DNA from: Erythrobacter sp. HKB08
GTDB lineage: Bacteria > Pseudomonadota > Alphaproteobacteria > Sphingomonadales > Sphingomonadaceae
DNA length: 64,000 nucleotides
Reading direction: 5' to 3'
Assembly (NCBI RefSeq): GCF_004114695.1
Contig: NZ_CP035310.1
Span: 1,285,501 to 1,349,500 of the forward strand
How positions within the stretch are numbered: position 1 is the first letter of the stretch; each line of letters begins with the position of its first letter. Made by a program: the position numbers and the translations under genes. The notes beneath the pieces are model-generated. The model was not told the DNA's origin. It saw only the letters and a list, made by a program, of their open reading frames with translations, and did no database searches. Shown here piece by piece: positions 1-8,317 of the stretch.

Positions 1-293
1 GAGGAGGTGTGGACGACGTTGGGCTTGAAGGCTTCGAGGTCGGCGCGGTTCGACTTCGACAGGCCGAGCGGGACGCGATATTCGGCGCGGCCCGGGATGG
101 CGACGCTCGGCACGCTGACGAGATCGCCGGTCGGCTCGAACGCCGGTTCCTCTACCGTCGGGGCATAGACACGCAGCGCAGCGCCTTGCCGCAGGAGGTA
201 TTCCGCCAGCCGGTTGAGCGCCTGGTTCGCACCATCGCGTACGTAATTGTAGTTGCCGCTGAACAGCGCAATGCGAAGGTCTGAGGTCTGCAT
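1..293 (-). CDS. Glycosyltransferase family 4-like, N-terminal part only
   Basis: The gene reads on the minus strand from an ATG at 293 and runs off the left edge, leaving 97 residues. The N-terminus (MQTSDLRIALFSGNYNYVRD) and the following helix with GANQALNRLAEYLLRQGA look like the first Rossmann half of GT-B glycosyltransferases of the GDP-mannose-dependent alpha-mannosyltransferase type. Such enzymes build glycolipids or surface polysaccharide at the cytoplasmic face of the membrane. The substrate cannot be read from this fragment. It is divergent from serC across a 197-bp gap. The family call is good; the exact activity is an inference. Confidence 0.7.
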   Translation of the reverse strand, partial: MQTSDLRIALFSGNYNYVRDGANQALNRLAEYLLRQGAALRVYAPTVEEPAFEPTGDLVSVPSVAIPGRAEYRVPLGLSKSNRADLEAFKPNVVHTS

Positions 294-469
294 TGCAAGC
301 GCCCATAGGCGGGAATTCGGCACTTGGCGAGGGGGAGGGCCTCGGCGAGCGCATCTGCGCAACGTCTCGCCGAGTTCCATGGTTTCGTATGCAACCAAAT
401 GCGCGCTTGACTCGTTGCAACGCAACATTACTGCCGCCAGCGGGCCACGCGGTCCCAACGCCGCGCGTG

Positions 470-485
470 CTCTCTGCAAGGAGAG
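470..485 (+). promoter_or_regulatory. Small hairpin covering the serC ribosome binding site
   Basis: CTCTC at 470-474 can pair with GAGAG at 481-485 around a six-base loop. The second arm is the serC Shine-Dalgarno region (AAGGAGAG), five bases before the ATG at 491. A conserved serC leader RNA is known upstream of serC-serA in some Alphaproteobacteria. I cannot confirm that this is the same element. The pairing is seen; regulation is inferred. Confidence 0.3.
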
Positions 486-490
486 AATAC

Positions 491-1651
491 ATGACTACCG
501 AACCGACGCTCAAACCCGAGCGCCCTTTTTTCTCGTCCGGTCCCACGGCAAAGTTCCCGGGCTGGTCCTTCGACAAGCTGCAAACCGAATCGCTCGGTCG
601 CTCGCACCGGTCCGCGACCGGCAAGGCGCGCCTGAAATACGCGATCGACCTGTCGAAGGAGATGCTCGGCGTTCCCGAAGACTATCTCGTCGGCATCATG
701 CCGGCTTCCGACACCGGCGCGCTCGAATGCGCGATGTGGACCATGCTCGATCCCGCGCGTCCCGCGACGGTCGCTGCATGGGAGAGCTTCGGCAACGTCT
801 GGATCCAGGACGCGGTCAAGCAGCTCAAGCTGCCGAAGCTGACCACGCTCGACGCCGATTACGGTGAAATCCCCGACCTCGCCTCGATCCCGCAGGACAA
901 CGACGTCGTCTTCACCTGGAACGGCACCACTTCGGGCGCGAAGATCCCGAACACCGACTGGCTCGCCCCGGGCCGCGAGGGTGTGACCATCAACGACGCC
1001 ACCAGCGCCATCTTCGCGATGGAAATGGACTGGGCGAAGCTCGATGCGACGACCTACAGCTGGCAGAAGGTCATGGGTTCCGAAGCGCAGCACGGCATGC
1101 TGATCCTCAGCCCCAAGGCCGTTGCCCGCATCGAGGAATATGATCCCGAATGGCCGCTGCCCAAGCTCTTCCGCCTGAAGAAGGGTGGCAAGATCAACAC
1201 GAGCATTTTCGAAGGCGCGACGATCAACACGCCCTCGATGCTGGCGACCGAGGACTATATCGCCGCGCTCGAATGGGCGCAGGCTCTGGGCGGCCGCAAG
1301 GCGATGTTCGAACGCGCCGACGCGAATGCCAAGATCGTCACCGACTGGATCGAATCGACGCCCTATGTGCGCAACATGGTCTCCGACCCTGCCAAGCGCA
1401 CCAACACCGGTGTGTGCTTCGTCTTCCAGGGCGACTGGTATGAAAGCCTGTCCGACGAGGACAAGGCGGGCGTGCCCAAGAAGATCGTCAAGATGCTCGA
1501 AGATCGCGGCATCGGCTACGATTTCAACGGCTACCGCGATGCCCCGCCGTCCCTGCGCATCTGGTGTGGCGGCACGGTCGAGCAGGAAGATCTGAAACGT
1601 CTCCTTCCGTGGATCGAGTGGGCCTACGAACAGGTCAAGAGCGGCAGCTGA
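491..1651 (+). CDS. serC: Phosphoserine aminotransferase SerC (alphaproteobacterial type)
   Basis: SerC converts 3-phosphohydroxypyruvate and glutamate to phosphoserine with PLP, the second step of serine synthesis, in the cytoplasm. The 386-residue protein opens MTTEPTLKPERPFFSSGPTA. The likely Schiff-base lysine is K193 in SWQKVMGSEAQHGML, the form typical of the alphaproteobacterial branch. The reading frame extends upstream to about 293, but the ATG at 491 has AAGGAGAG five bases before it and matches the family N-terminus. serA follows 123 bp downstream, so the two probably form a serine operon. The gap holds a REP-like palindromic repeat. Confidence 0.95.
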   Translation: MTTEPTLKPERPFFSSGPTAKFPGWSFDKLQTESLGRSHRSATGKARLKYAIDLSKEMLGVPEDYLVGIMPASDTGALECAMWTMLDPARPATVAAWESFGNVWIQDAVKQLKLPKLTTLDADYGEIPDLASIPQDNDVVFTWNGTTSGAKIPNTDWLAPGREGVTINDATSAIFAMEMDWAKLDATTYSWQKVMGSEAQHGMLILSPKAVARIEEYDPEWPLPKLFRLKKGGKINTSIFEGATINTPSMLATEDYIAALEWAQALGGRKAMFERADANAKIVTDWIESTPYVRNMVSDPAKRTNTGVCFVFQGDWYESLSDEDKAGVPKKIVKMLEDRGIGYDFNGYRDAPPSLRIWCGGTVEQEDLKRLLPWIEWAYEQVKSGS

Positions 1652-1673
1652 CGCGCTGCCAGGCTTTTTTCAT

Positions 1674-1752
1674 CGTCATTCCCGCGAAAGCGGGAATCCA
1701 GCCGAACGATAGGTCTCGATAGCTCTGGATCCCCGCCGTTGCGGGGATGACG
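1674..1752. repeat. REP-like paired palindrome, copy 1
   Basis: Two 28-bp arms (1674-1701 and 1725-1752) face each other in inverted orientation around a 23-bp spacer. Each arm also contains its own hairpin: CCCGC-gaaa-GCGGG in the left arm and CCCCGC-cgtt-GCGGGG in the right. A second copy lies at 16363-16440. This layout resembles REP/BIME elements mobilised by RAYT transposases; no transposase is in the window. It sits between serC and serA, where it could affect mRNA stability or read-through. Confidence 0.85.
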
Positions 1753-1774
1753 ACTTCAAAACTGGAATATTGTC

Positions 1775-3358
1775 ATGAGCAAACCCAAAGTCCTCATTTC
1801 CGACAAGATGGACCCGAATGCCGCGCGCATTTTCGAAGAGCGCGGCTGCGAGGTCGATGTGAAACCCGGCATGACGCCGGATGAACTCAAGGCCGTGATC
1901 GGCGAATACGATGGCCTCGCCATCCGTTCGTCGACCACCGTGACGCCCGAAATCCTCGACGCGGCGACCAATCTGAAGGTCATCGGCCGTGCCGGCATCG
2001 GTGTCGACAATGTCGATATCCCCTATGCCAGCGGGAAGGGCGTCGTCGTGATGAACACGCCGTTCGGCAATTCGATCACCACTGCAGAGCACGCCATCGC
2101 GCTGATCATGGCAGTCGCCCGCCAAATCCCGTCGGCGGATCGCCGCACGCAAGCCGGCGAATGGCCGAAGAACGATTACATGGGTGTCGAAGTGACCGGC
2201 AAGACGCTCGGCCTGATCGGCGCGGGCAACATCGGTTCGATCGTTGCCAGCCGCGCGCTCGGCCTCAAGATGAAGGTCGTCGCCTACGATCCTTTCCTGA
2301 CCGAAGATCGCGCGGTCGAACTCGGCATCGAGAAGGTCGATCTCGAAGGCCTGCTCGCACGCGCCGACTTCATCACGCTGCACACTCCGCTGACCGACCA
2401 GACCCGCAATATCCTGAGCCGCGAGAACCTGGAAAAAACCAAGAAGGGCGTGCGCATCGTCAATTGCGCGCGTGGCGGCCTGATCGACGAGGCGGCACTC
2501 AAGGACCTGCTCGAAAGCGGGCATATCGCCGGTGCCGCGCTCGACGTGTTCGAGACCGAACCGGCCAAGGACAGCCCGCTGTTCGGCACGCCCAACTTCA
2601 TCTCGACCCCGCACCTGGGCGCATCGACTACCGAAGCGCAGGTCAATGTCGCGCTGCAGGTCGCCGAGCAGATGGCGGATTACCTCGTCAATGGCGGCGT
2701 CACCAACGCGCTCAACATGCCGAGCCTCAGCGCCGAGGAAGCGCCGAAGCTCAAGCCCTACATGGGTCTGGCCGAGAAGCTCGGTTCGCTCGTCGGCCAG
2801 CTGGCACATGGCAATCTGACCAAGATCAGCATCGAGCGCGAAGGCCATGCTGCCGAGCTTAATGGCAAGCCGATCGAAGGCGCCGTGCTCGCCGGTCTGA
2901 TGAAGCAGTATTCGGACACGGTGAACATGGTCAACGCGCCCTATCTGGCGAAGGAGCGCGGTCTCGACGTGCGTTCGGTGCGTCACGACCGCGAAGGTGC
3001 CTACAACACGCTGATCCGCGTCACCGTCGGCACCGAACAGGGCGACCGGTCGGTTGCCGGCACGCTGTTCGGCAACGACAATCCGCGCCTGGTGGAGATC
3101 TTCGGCATCGGGATCGAGGCCGAACTTGCCGGACACATGCTCTACATCGTCAACGAGGACGCACCGGGCTTCATCGGTCGCATCGGTACGCTGCTCGGCG
3201 AGCACGGGATCAACATTGGCACCTTCAACCTCGGTCGCCGCGATGCGGGCAGCGAAGCGATCCTCCTGCTGAGCGTCGACCAGCCGATCCCCGATGCTGT
3301 GATCAAGGATGCCTGCGCGCTGGAAGGCGTGAAGGTGGTGAAGGCGCTGGAATTCTGA
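1775..3358 (+). CDS. serA: D-3-phosphoglycerate dehydrogenase SerA, long form
   Basis: SerA oxidises 3-phosphoglycerate to 3-phosphohydroxypyruvate with NAD+, the first committed step of serine synthesis. The 527 residues show the catalytic/NAD-binding D-isomer dehydrogenase fold with GAGNIG at 149-154, the arginine in NCARGGLIDE, the glutamate in VFETEP and the histidine in TPHLGAST. An intervening (ASB) domain and a C-terminal ACT domain (about 455-527, starting HMLYIVNEDAPGFIGRIG) follow. The ACT domain in this family often binds serine for feedback inhibition. hisZ starts 28 bp downstream, so co-transcription is likely. Confidence 0.96.
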   Translation: MSKPKVLISDKMDPNAARIFEERGCEVDVKPGMTPDELKAVIGEYDGLAIRSSTTVTPEILDAATNLKVIGRAGIGVDNVDIPYASGKGVVVMNTPFGNSITTAEHAIALIMAVARQIPSADRRTQAGEWPKNDYMGVEVTGKTLGLIGAGNIGSIVASRALGLKMKVVAYDPFLTEDRAVELGIEKVDLEGLLARADFITLHTPLTDQTRNILSRENLEKTKKGVRIVNCARGGLIDEAALKDLLESGHIAGAALDVFETEPAKDSPLFGTPNFISTPHLGASTTEAQVNVALQVAEQMADYLVNGGVTNALNMPSLSAEEAPKLKPYMGLAEKLGSLVGQLAHGNLTKISIEREGHAAELNGKPIEGAVLAGLMKQYSDTVNMVNAPYLAKERGLDVRSVRHDREGAYNTLIRVTVGTEQGDRSVAGTLFGNDNPRLVEIFGIGIEAELAGHMLYIVNEDAPGFIGRIGTLLGEHGINIGTFNLGRRDAGSEAILLLSVDQPIPDAVIKDACALEGVKVVKALEF

Positions 3359-3386
3359 TGCCTTTTAGGGCAGGGGGCCGCGCGTC

Positions 3387-4493
3387 ATGACGAAACCCGA
3401 CGACCTCCTGCCTGAAGGCCTCGAAGACAAGCTGCCGCGCGAAGCGGCGGTGCTGACCCATGCGATGCGCGCTGCCCTCGGTGTGTTCGATTCGCATGGA
3501 TACGACCGGGTGCGTCCGCCGCTGGTCGAGTTCGAGAAGGCGCTTGCGGGCCGGATGGAAGGCGTGCGCGCCCAGCGCATGTTCCGCTTCGTCGACCCGC
3601 AGAGCCTGCGCACGCTTGCGCTGCGCTCGGACCTCACTCCGCAAGTCGGCCGGATTGCTGCGACGAGCCTCGCCGATACACCGCGCCCGCTGCGCCTGTG
3701 CTACGCCGGCGACACTGCGATCATCCGCGCCGACCAGCTCGACCCTTCGCGCCAGCGCCTGCAAATGGGCGCCGAACTTATTGGGAGCGATAGCGCCGCT
3801 GCTGCCGCTGAAGTCGCAAGCGTCGCGCTCGATGCGCTTGAGGCGGCTGGGGTTACGAACATCTCGATCGACTTCACGCTGCCCGACCTTGTCGACACGC
3901 TGTCGGCAAAGGCGCTCCCGCTCGAACCCTCGCAGGTCGAGGCGGTTCGTCGCGAGCTCGACACCAAGGATGCAGGCGGCCTCAAGGCGGCAGGCGGCGA
4001 AGCCTATCTTCCGCTGCTTTACGCGGCAGGTCCGTTCGACGAGGCGATCGCGCGCCTTGCCGACATCGATGCAGGCGGCGCGCTCGCAACGCGGATCGAG
4101 GGCCTGCGCACTGTCGCCGAGCGCATCGGCAACCGCGCACGTGTCACGCTCGACCCGAGCGAGCGGCACGGGTTCGAATACCAGAGCTGGTTCGGCTTTA
4201 CGCTTTATGCCGACGGCGTGCGCGGCGCGCTGGGTCGCGGCGGAACCTATGCCATCGGCGGTACGGACGAGGTCGCCACCGGCTTCTCGCTCTATGGCGA
4301 CCGCATGGCGGAAGCGCTCGACGAACCGGCTGCCGGCAAGGCCGTCTTCCTGCCGCTCGGCCACGATGCAGGAGCTGCGGCGAAACTGCGCGCCGAAGGA
4401 TGGCGCACCGTCGCCTCGCTCGACGGGAGCGAAGACGCGGCGGCCCTCGGCTGCACCCACCGCCTCGAAGGCGGCGAGCCGGTCGCTCTCTAG
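3387..4493 (+). CDS. hisZ: ATP phosphoribosyltransferase regulatory subunit HisZ
   Basis: HisZ is a class II aminoacyl-tRNA-synthetase-like protein without aminoacylation activity; it pairs with short HisG to form the first enzyme of histidine synthesis. The 368-residue protein has the synthetase-like motifs: an N-terminal LLPEGLEDKLPREAAVLTHA, then RPPLVEFEKAL, FRFVDPQSLRTLALRSDLTP and GGRGGTYAIGG-like late glycine motif (GRGGTYAIGGTDEVATGFSL). It follows serA by 28 bp and its stop shares the tetranucleotide CTAG at 4490-4493 with the convergent reductase. HisG is not in the window. A hisS paralogue is the alternative, but the length and missing anticodon domain favour HisZ. Confidence 0.9.
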   Translation: MTKPDDLLPEGLEDKLPREAAVLTHAMRAALGVFDSHGYDRVRPPLVEFEKALAGRMEGVRAQRMFRFVDPQSLRTLALRSDLTPQVGRIAATSLADTPRPLRLCYAGDTAIIRADQLDPSRQRLQMGAELIGSDSAAAAAEVASVALDALEAAGVTNISIDFTLPDLVDTLSAKALPLEPSQVEAVRRELDTKDAGGLKAAGGEAYLPLLYAAGPFDEAIARLADIDAGGALATRIEGLRTVAERIGNRARVTLDPSERHGFEYQSWFGFTLYADGVRGALGRGGTYAIGGTDEVATGFSLYGDRMAEALDEPAAGKAVFLPLGHDAGAAAKLRAEGWRTVASLDGSEDAAALGCTHRLEGGEPVAL

Positions 4494-5317
4494 CTGTTGA
4501 ACTTGCCCGGCTCGGGACCGATGCGTCCGTCCGGATCGTCCAGCGCGTCGATTTTCGCCATCTGCTCGGTGGTCAGCTCGAAGTCGACGGCGGAGAAATT
4601 GTCGCGAATGTGATCGGGATTGGTCGAGCGCGGCAGTGTGCTGAGGCCATGCTGGATATGCCAGCGGATCACGACTGCTGCGGGCGACTGGCCGGTTTCC
4701 TCGGCAATCGACTTCACCGCATCGCTGCCCATCGCATTGCCCTGTCCGAGCGGCGACCAGCTCTGTGTCACGATGCCCATCTCGTCATGCACGCGGCGCA
4801 TTTCGCGCTGCTGGAACGTGGGGTGCAGTTCGATCTGGTTGAGCGCAGGCACGACGCCGGTATCGTCGACGATGCGCTTCAGGTCTTCCTCGCGGAAGTT
4901 GGAAACGCCGATCGACTTCGCCTTGCCCTGGTCGCGCAGTTCGATGAGTGCCTTCCACGTATCGACGTAAAGGCCCTTTTCGGGACACGGCCAGTGGATC
5001 AGCAGCATGTCGACATGGTCGCGGCCCAGCCGCTCGAGGCATTTGTCAGCCGCTTTCAGCGTGCGGTCGTAGCCCTGGCTCTCGTTCCAGATCTTGGTCT
5101 GCAGGAAGATGTCGGACCAGTCGCCGATGCCTTCGCCGACACCGCGCTCGTTCTGGTAGATCGCGGCGGTATCGATCAGCCAGTAGCCGGCATCGATCGC
5201 CGTGCGCACGGCCTCGGCCGCGTCGTCCTGGTCGATCTCCCAAGTGCCGAAGCCGAGCTGCGGGATCTGGCGATCGTCGTTGAGGGGAAGGGTGGGATAG
5301 TTTTTCGTTTCGCTCAT
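4490..5317 (-). CDS. Aldo/keto reductase
   Basis: A 275-residue NADPH-dependent carbonyl reductase of the aldo/keto reductase (TIM barrel) superfamily. The full catalytic tetrad is visible: D49 and Y54 in LIDTAAIYQNE, K75 in LQTKIWNE and H108 in LLIHWPCP. The signature SIGVSNF and the C-terminal LPRSTNPDHIRDNF cofactor loop are present. The overall pattern is close to the 2,5-diketo-gluconate reductase/DkgA branch, but the substrate cannot be fixed. Start ATG at 5317. It is convergent with hisZ and divergent from purA. Confidence 0.92.
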   Translation of the reverse strand: MSETKNYPTLPLNDDRQIPQLGFGTWEIDQDDAAEAVRTAIDAGYWLIDTAAIYQNERGVGEGIGDWSDIFLQTKIWNESQGYDRTLKAADKCLERLGRDHVDMLLIHWPCPEKGLYVDTWKALIELRDQGKAKSIGVSNFREEDLKRIVDDTGVVPALNQIELHPTFQQREMRRVHDEMGIVTQSWSPLGQGNAMGSDAVKSIAEETGQSPAAVVIRWHIQHGLSTLPRSTNPDHIRDNFSAVDFELTTEQMAKIDALDDPDGRIGPEPGKFNS

Positions 5318-5362
5318 GCCCGAACTACGAATGGAGCATTGCGCAGTTCCGCGTCACGCGCC

Positions 5363-5391
5363 TTGACTTGGCCCATGCTGGCGCTCTAACC
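5363..5391 (+). promoter_or_regulatory. Candidate sigma70-type promoter for purA
   Basis: TTGACT at 5363-5368 is followed 17 bp later by CTAACC at 5386-5391, about 108 bp before the purA ATG. The -35 is strong and the -10 weak. It is the best match in the 181-bp gap between the reductase and purA. Confidence 0.35.
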
Positions 5392-5498
5392 CGCGCGGCG
5401 CATTCGGAGCCCGACGTGCTCCGCCGTTTCATCCGTTTCGCCGAGTCCTGTCGAAGGGCGTTTCCGGATCCACCTTGGCAGGGTGGAGGAGTATAAGC

Positions 5499-6788
5499 AT
5501 GGCCAACGTAACCGTGATCGGCGCCCAGTGGGGCGACGAAGGCAAGGGCAAGATCGTCGACTGGCTGGCAAGCCGCGCCGACGCCGTCGTCCGCTTCCAG
5601 GGCGGTCACAATGCCGGCCATACGCTGGTCGTCGACGGCAATGTCTACAAGCTCAGCCTGCTGCCTTCGGGCATCGTGACCGGCACGCTTTCGATCATCG
5701 GCAATGGCGTCGTGCTCGATCCGTGGCACCTCAAGAGCGAGATCGAGAAGCTCGAAAGCCAGGGCGTCACCATCACCGACGACAATTTCGCGATTGCCGA
5801 CAATTGCCCCCTGATCCTGCCGATCCACCGCGACCTCGACGGCCTGCGTGAAACGGCTGCGGGTGCGGGCAAGATCGGGACGACGGGGCGCGGCATCGGT
5901 CCGGCCTACGAGGACAAGGTCGGTCGCCGTGCGATCCGCGTGTGCGACCTTGCCCATCTCGACAGCCTCGAGCCGCAGCTCGACCGCCTGTGTGCGCACC
6001 ACGACGCGCTGCGTGCCGGTTTCAACGAACCGCCGGTCGACCGCGAGCGTCTGCTCGACGACCTGCGCGAGATCGCGCCTTTCGTGCTCAAGTTCGCCCA
6101 GCCGGTGTGGAAGCGCCTCAAGAAGGTGCGCAAGGCGGGCGCGAAGATCCTGTTCGAAGGCGCGCAGGGCGTGCTGCTCGATATCGATCACGGCACCTAT
6201 CCCTTCGTCACCAGCTCCAACACCGTGAGCGGCACTGCGGCGAGCGGCAGCGGTCTCGGCCCCAATTCGACCGGCTTCGTGCTTGGCATCGTGAAGGCCT
6301 ACACCACGCGCGTCGGCTCGGGCCCGTTCCCGACCGAACTCGACGACGAGATCGGCCAGCGCCTCGGCGAGCGCGGGCATGAATTCGGCACCGTTACCGG
6401 TCGCCAGCGTCGTTGCGGCTGGTTCGACGCGGTCCTCGTCCGCCAGAGCTGCGCGATCAGCGGCGTGACCGGCATCGCGCTAACCAAGGTCGACGTGCTC
6501 GACGGGCTGGAGAAGGTGAAAATCTGCACCGGTTATCGCCTGCGCAACAACGTCTACGACTATTTCCCGAGCCACGCGGCGGATCAGGCCGAAGTCGAGC
6601 CGATCTACGAGGAAATGGACGGCTGGCAGGAATCGACCGCCGGTGCGCGCAGCTGGGCCGACCTTCCGGCGAATGCGATCAAGTACATCCAGCGCGTGCA
6701 GGAACTCATCGAGACGCCGGTCGCCCTGGTTTCGACCAGCCCCGAACGCGATGACACTATCCTGGTGCGCGATCCCTTCGTAGACTGA
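5499..6788 (+). CDS. purA: Adenylosuccinate synthetase PurA
   Basis: PurA joins IMP and aspartate using GTP to give adenylosuccinate, the first step from IMP to AMP. The 429-residue protein begins [18 protein letters not shown], containing the family P-loop-like GDEGKGK; later motifs [21 protein letters not shown] and [14 protein letters not shown] are intact. The ATG at 5499 is chosen over an in-frame start 24 bp upstream because TGGAGGA lies just before it and the family starts here. It is followed after 5 bp by an L,D-transpeptidase gene, which may be co-transcribed. Confidence 0.97.
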   Translation: MANVTVIGAQWGDEGKGKIVDWLASRADAVVRFQGGHNAGHTLVVDGNVYKLSLLPSGIVTGTLSIIGNGVVLDPWHLKSEIEKLESQGVTITDDNFAIADNCPLILPIHRDLDGLRETAAGAGKIGTTGRGIGPAYEDKVGRRAIRVCDLAHLDSLEPQLDRLCAHHDALRAGFNEPPVDRERLLDDLREIAPFVLKFAQPVWKRLKKVRKAGAKILFEGAQGVLLDIDHGTYPFVTSSNTVSGTAASGSGLGPNSTGFVLGIVKAYTTRVGSGPFPTELDDEIGQRLGERGHEFGTVTGRQRRCGWFDAVLVRQSCAISGVTGIALTKVDVLDGLEKVKICTGYRLRNNVYDYFPSHAADQAEVEPIYEEMDGWQESTAGARSWADLPANAIKYIQRVQELIETPVALVSTSPERDDTILVRDPFVD

Positions 6789-6793
6789 CGGCC

Positions 6794-7285
6794 ATGCGCC
6801 GCCTTGTCGCCCTCTCGCTGCTCGTCCTCGCCGCCTGTGCGCCGGTCGAGCGTGCGCCACTGGCTGGCAAGGCGGACTTCGTGCTCGTCGACAAGTCGGA
6901 CCGCACGCTCACGCTGATGCGCGATGGCAAGGTGCTGCGCGAATACACCGGCATCGCCTTCGGTGACGAACCTTCGGGCCACAAGCGCTTCGAAGGCGAC
7001 GAGCGCACGCCGGAAGGGCTCTACACGATCGACACGCGCAACCCGGACAGCGCCTATTACCTCTCGCTGCGCATCTCCTATCCGAACGAGCAGGACCGCG
7101 CCTATGCCGAGGCCCAGGGGCGTTCGCCGGGAGGGGACATCTTCATCCACGGCCAGCCCAACAACTCGCCGTTGTCCCGCCTGCCGGGCGACTGGACCGA
7201 CGGCTGCATCGCGGTGAGCAATGCCGAGATGGACGAGCTGTGGCAGGCGATCGAAGACGGCACCCGGATACGCATTCGTCCTTGA
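6794..7285 (+). CDS. L,D-transpeptidase (YkuD) lipoprotein
   Basis: A 163-residue protein with a lipoprotein signal ending LLVLAAC, so C15 is the probable lipidated residue. The remainder is a YkuD catalytic domain of the ErfK type: HGQPNNSPLSRLPGDWTDG then CIAVSNAEMDEL, carrying the histidine and the nucleophilic cysteine. Such enzymes form 3-3 cross-links in peptidoglycan or attach proteins to it in the periplasm. Start ATG 5 bp after purA. The domain is compact and lacks LysM or other wall-binding modules. Which reaction it performs is unknown. Confidence 0.88.
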   Translation: MRRLVALSLLVLAACAPVERAPLAGKADFVLVDKSDRTLTLMRDGKVLREYTGIAFGDEPSGHKRFEGDERTPEGLYTIDTRNPDSAYYLSLRISYPNEQDRAYAEAQGRSPGGDIFIHGQPNNSPLSRLPGDWTDGCIAVSNAEMDELWQAIEDGTRIRIRP

Positions 7286-7299
7286 CTTGATCCTCATTT

Positions 7300-7314
7300 G
7301 TTCTCAACCTGTTC
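7300..7314 (+). promoter_or_regulatory. Alphaproteobacterial-type SOS (LexA) box
   Basis: GTTC at 7300-7303 and GTTC at 7311-7314 are separated by exactly seven bases (TCAACCT), the direct-repeat LexA operator GTTC-N7-GTTC known from Alphaproteobacteria. It lies 22 bp before the ATG at 7336 and downstream of a TTGACT (7282-7287), so it would cover the -10 region. A perfect match is expected about once or twice per 64 kb by chance, so the position is what makes it convincing. Confidence 0.65.
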
Positions 7315-7335
7315 CGATTGGAGCAGGAGTCGCAG

Positions 7336-8313
7336 ATGCAGGCCGATTTTACCTACGAACCCGCCGAGGCGGCGAACGACCCGGCAGGCGTGCCGCTGAC
7401 CGTTTCGGTGTTCGCGGACCGTGCCCATCTGCGCGACCAGATTGCGGAAGATGCACGAGCCGCAGGTTTGCGCATCGGGCAGGTGGGCGACATCGCGCAG
7501 GTGCTCGACGGCGAAGCGCGGCCACTGGGCGACATCGTGCTGCTCGACTGCCCGATTGCCGAGGGGGAGCGTCTGGCTGCATTCGCGCGGCTCGACATGC
7601 GCGTGGCACGTTCCGGTGCGAAGCTGGTGGTGTCGACCAGCGTCGATGCGCTCGACGCGGTGTTCGGTTGCTTCGACCAGTCGCGCGCGCAGATACTCGT
7701 CGATCCGTCTCGCGGAGAGCGGGTGATTGCGCTCGGCGGACTGCTGACGGAAGTGCCGGGCATGCGCCTGCGCGAACTGGCGGAAACCGACCGCATGACG
7801 CTTATGCGCCTGACCGAGCAGGTCGGGCAGATTGCCGAACGGCTGGAAAGGCTCGACCAGCGCGGCATGGCGCAGGATGGCGGCGCATTCCGCTTCGAAT
7901 CGCCGACTTCGGGATATCGCTCCGGCGCCGACGACGGCTCGGCGCGCCTGCGCACGCAGAAGCCACCGCTGCCCGATCCGCGCCTCGTGCGCACGATGAT
8001 CCGCCAGCGCCGCTTGCGCGACGAGTTCTTCGATGCCGAACTGTTTGCCGATCCGGCGTGGGACATCCTGCTCGACCTTACCGCTGCGCGAACGGAGCAT
8101 GTGCGCGTCTCGGTCAGCTCGCTGTGCATCGCCGCAGCCGTCCCGCCGACGACTGCGCTGCGCTGGATAACCCAGATGGTCGAAAGTGGCCTGCTCGAAC
8201 GTCTGCAGGACGATACCGACAAGCGCCGCGTGTTTATCGGCCTGTCCGACAAATCGGCAAATGCGATGGCGAGCTATTTCGCTGCGCTCGGGAAGAAGCG
8301 GGCTGCGGCCTGA
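7336..8313 (+). CDS. Receiver-like/winged-helix regulator, SOS-boxed, function unknown
   Basis: 325 residues; the start at 7336 is preferred over one 18 bp upstream because GGAG lies seven bases before it. Residues about 20-130 resemble a response-regulator receiver (DIVLLDCPIAEGE for the acidic strand, KLVVSTSVDALDAVF for the switch strand). A short helical stretch (TDRMTLMRLTEQVGQIAERL) follows, then a MarR-like winged helix near residues 230-320 containing SSLCIAAAVPPTTALRWITQ and RVFIGLSDKS. It looks like a DNA-binding regulator. No cognate kinase is nearby. The SOS box directly upstream suggests induction by DNA damage, which is an inference. I do not recognise a named family. Confidence 0.6.
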   Translation: MQADFTYEPAEAANDPAGVPLTVSVFADRAHLRDQIAEDARAAGLRIGQVGDIAQVLDGEARPLGDIVLLDCPIAEGERLAAFARLDMRVARSGAKLVVSTSVDALDAVFGCFDQSRAQILVDPSRGERVIALGGLLTEVPGMRLRELAETDRMTLMRLTEQVGQIAERLERLDQRGMAQDGGAFRFESPTSGYRSGADDGSARLRTQKPPLPDPRLVRTMIRQRRLRDEFFDAELFADPAWDILLDLTAARTEHVRVSVSSLCIAAAVPPTTALRWITQMVESGLLERLQDDTDKRRVFIGLSDKSANAMASYFAALGKKRAAA

Positions 8314-8317
8314 GCGA

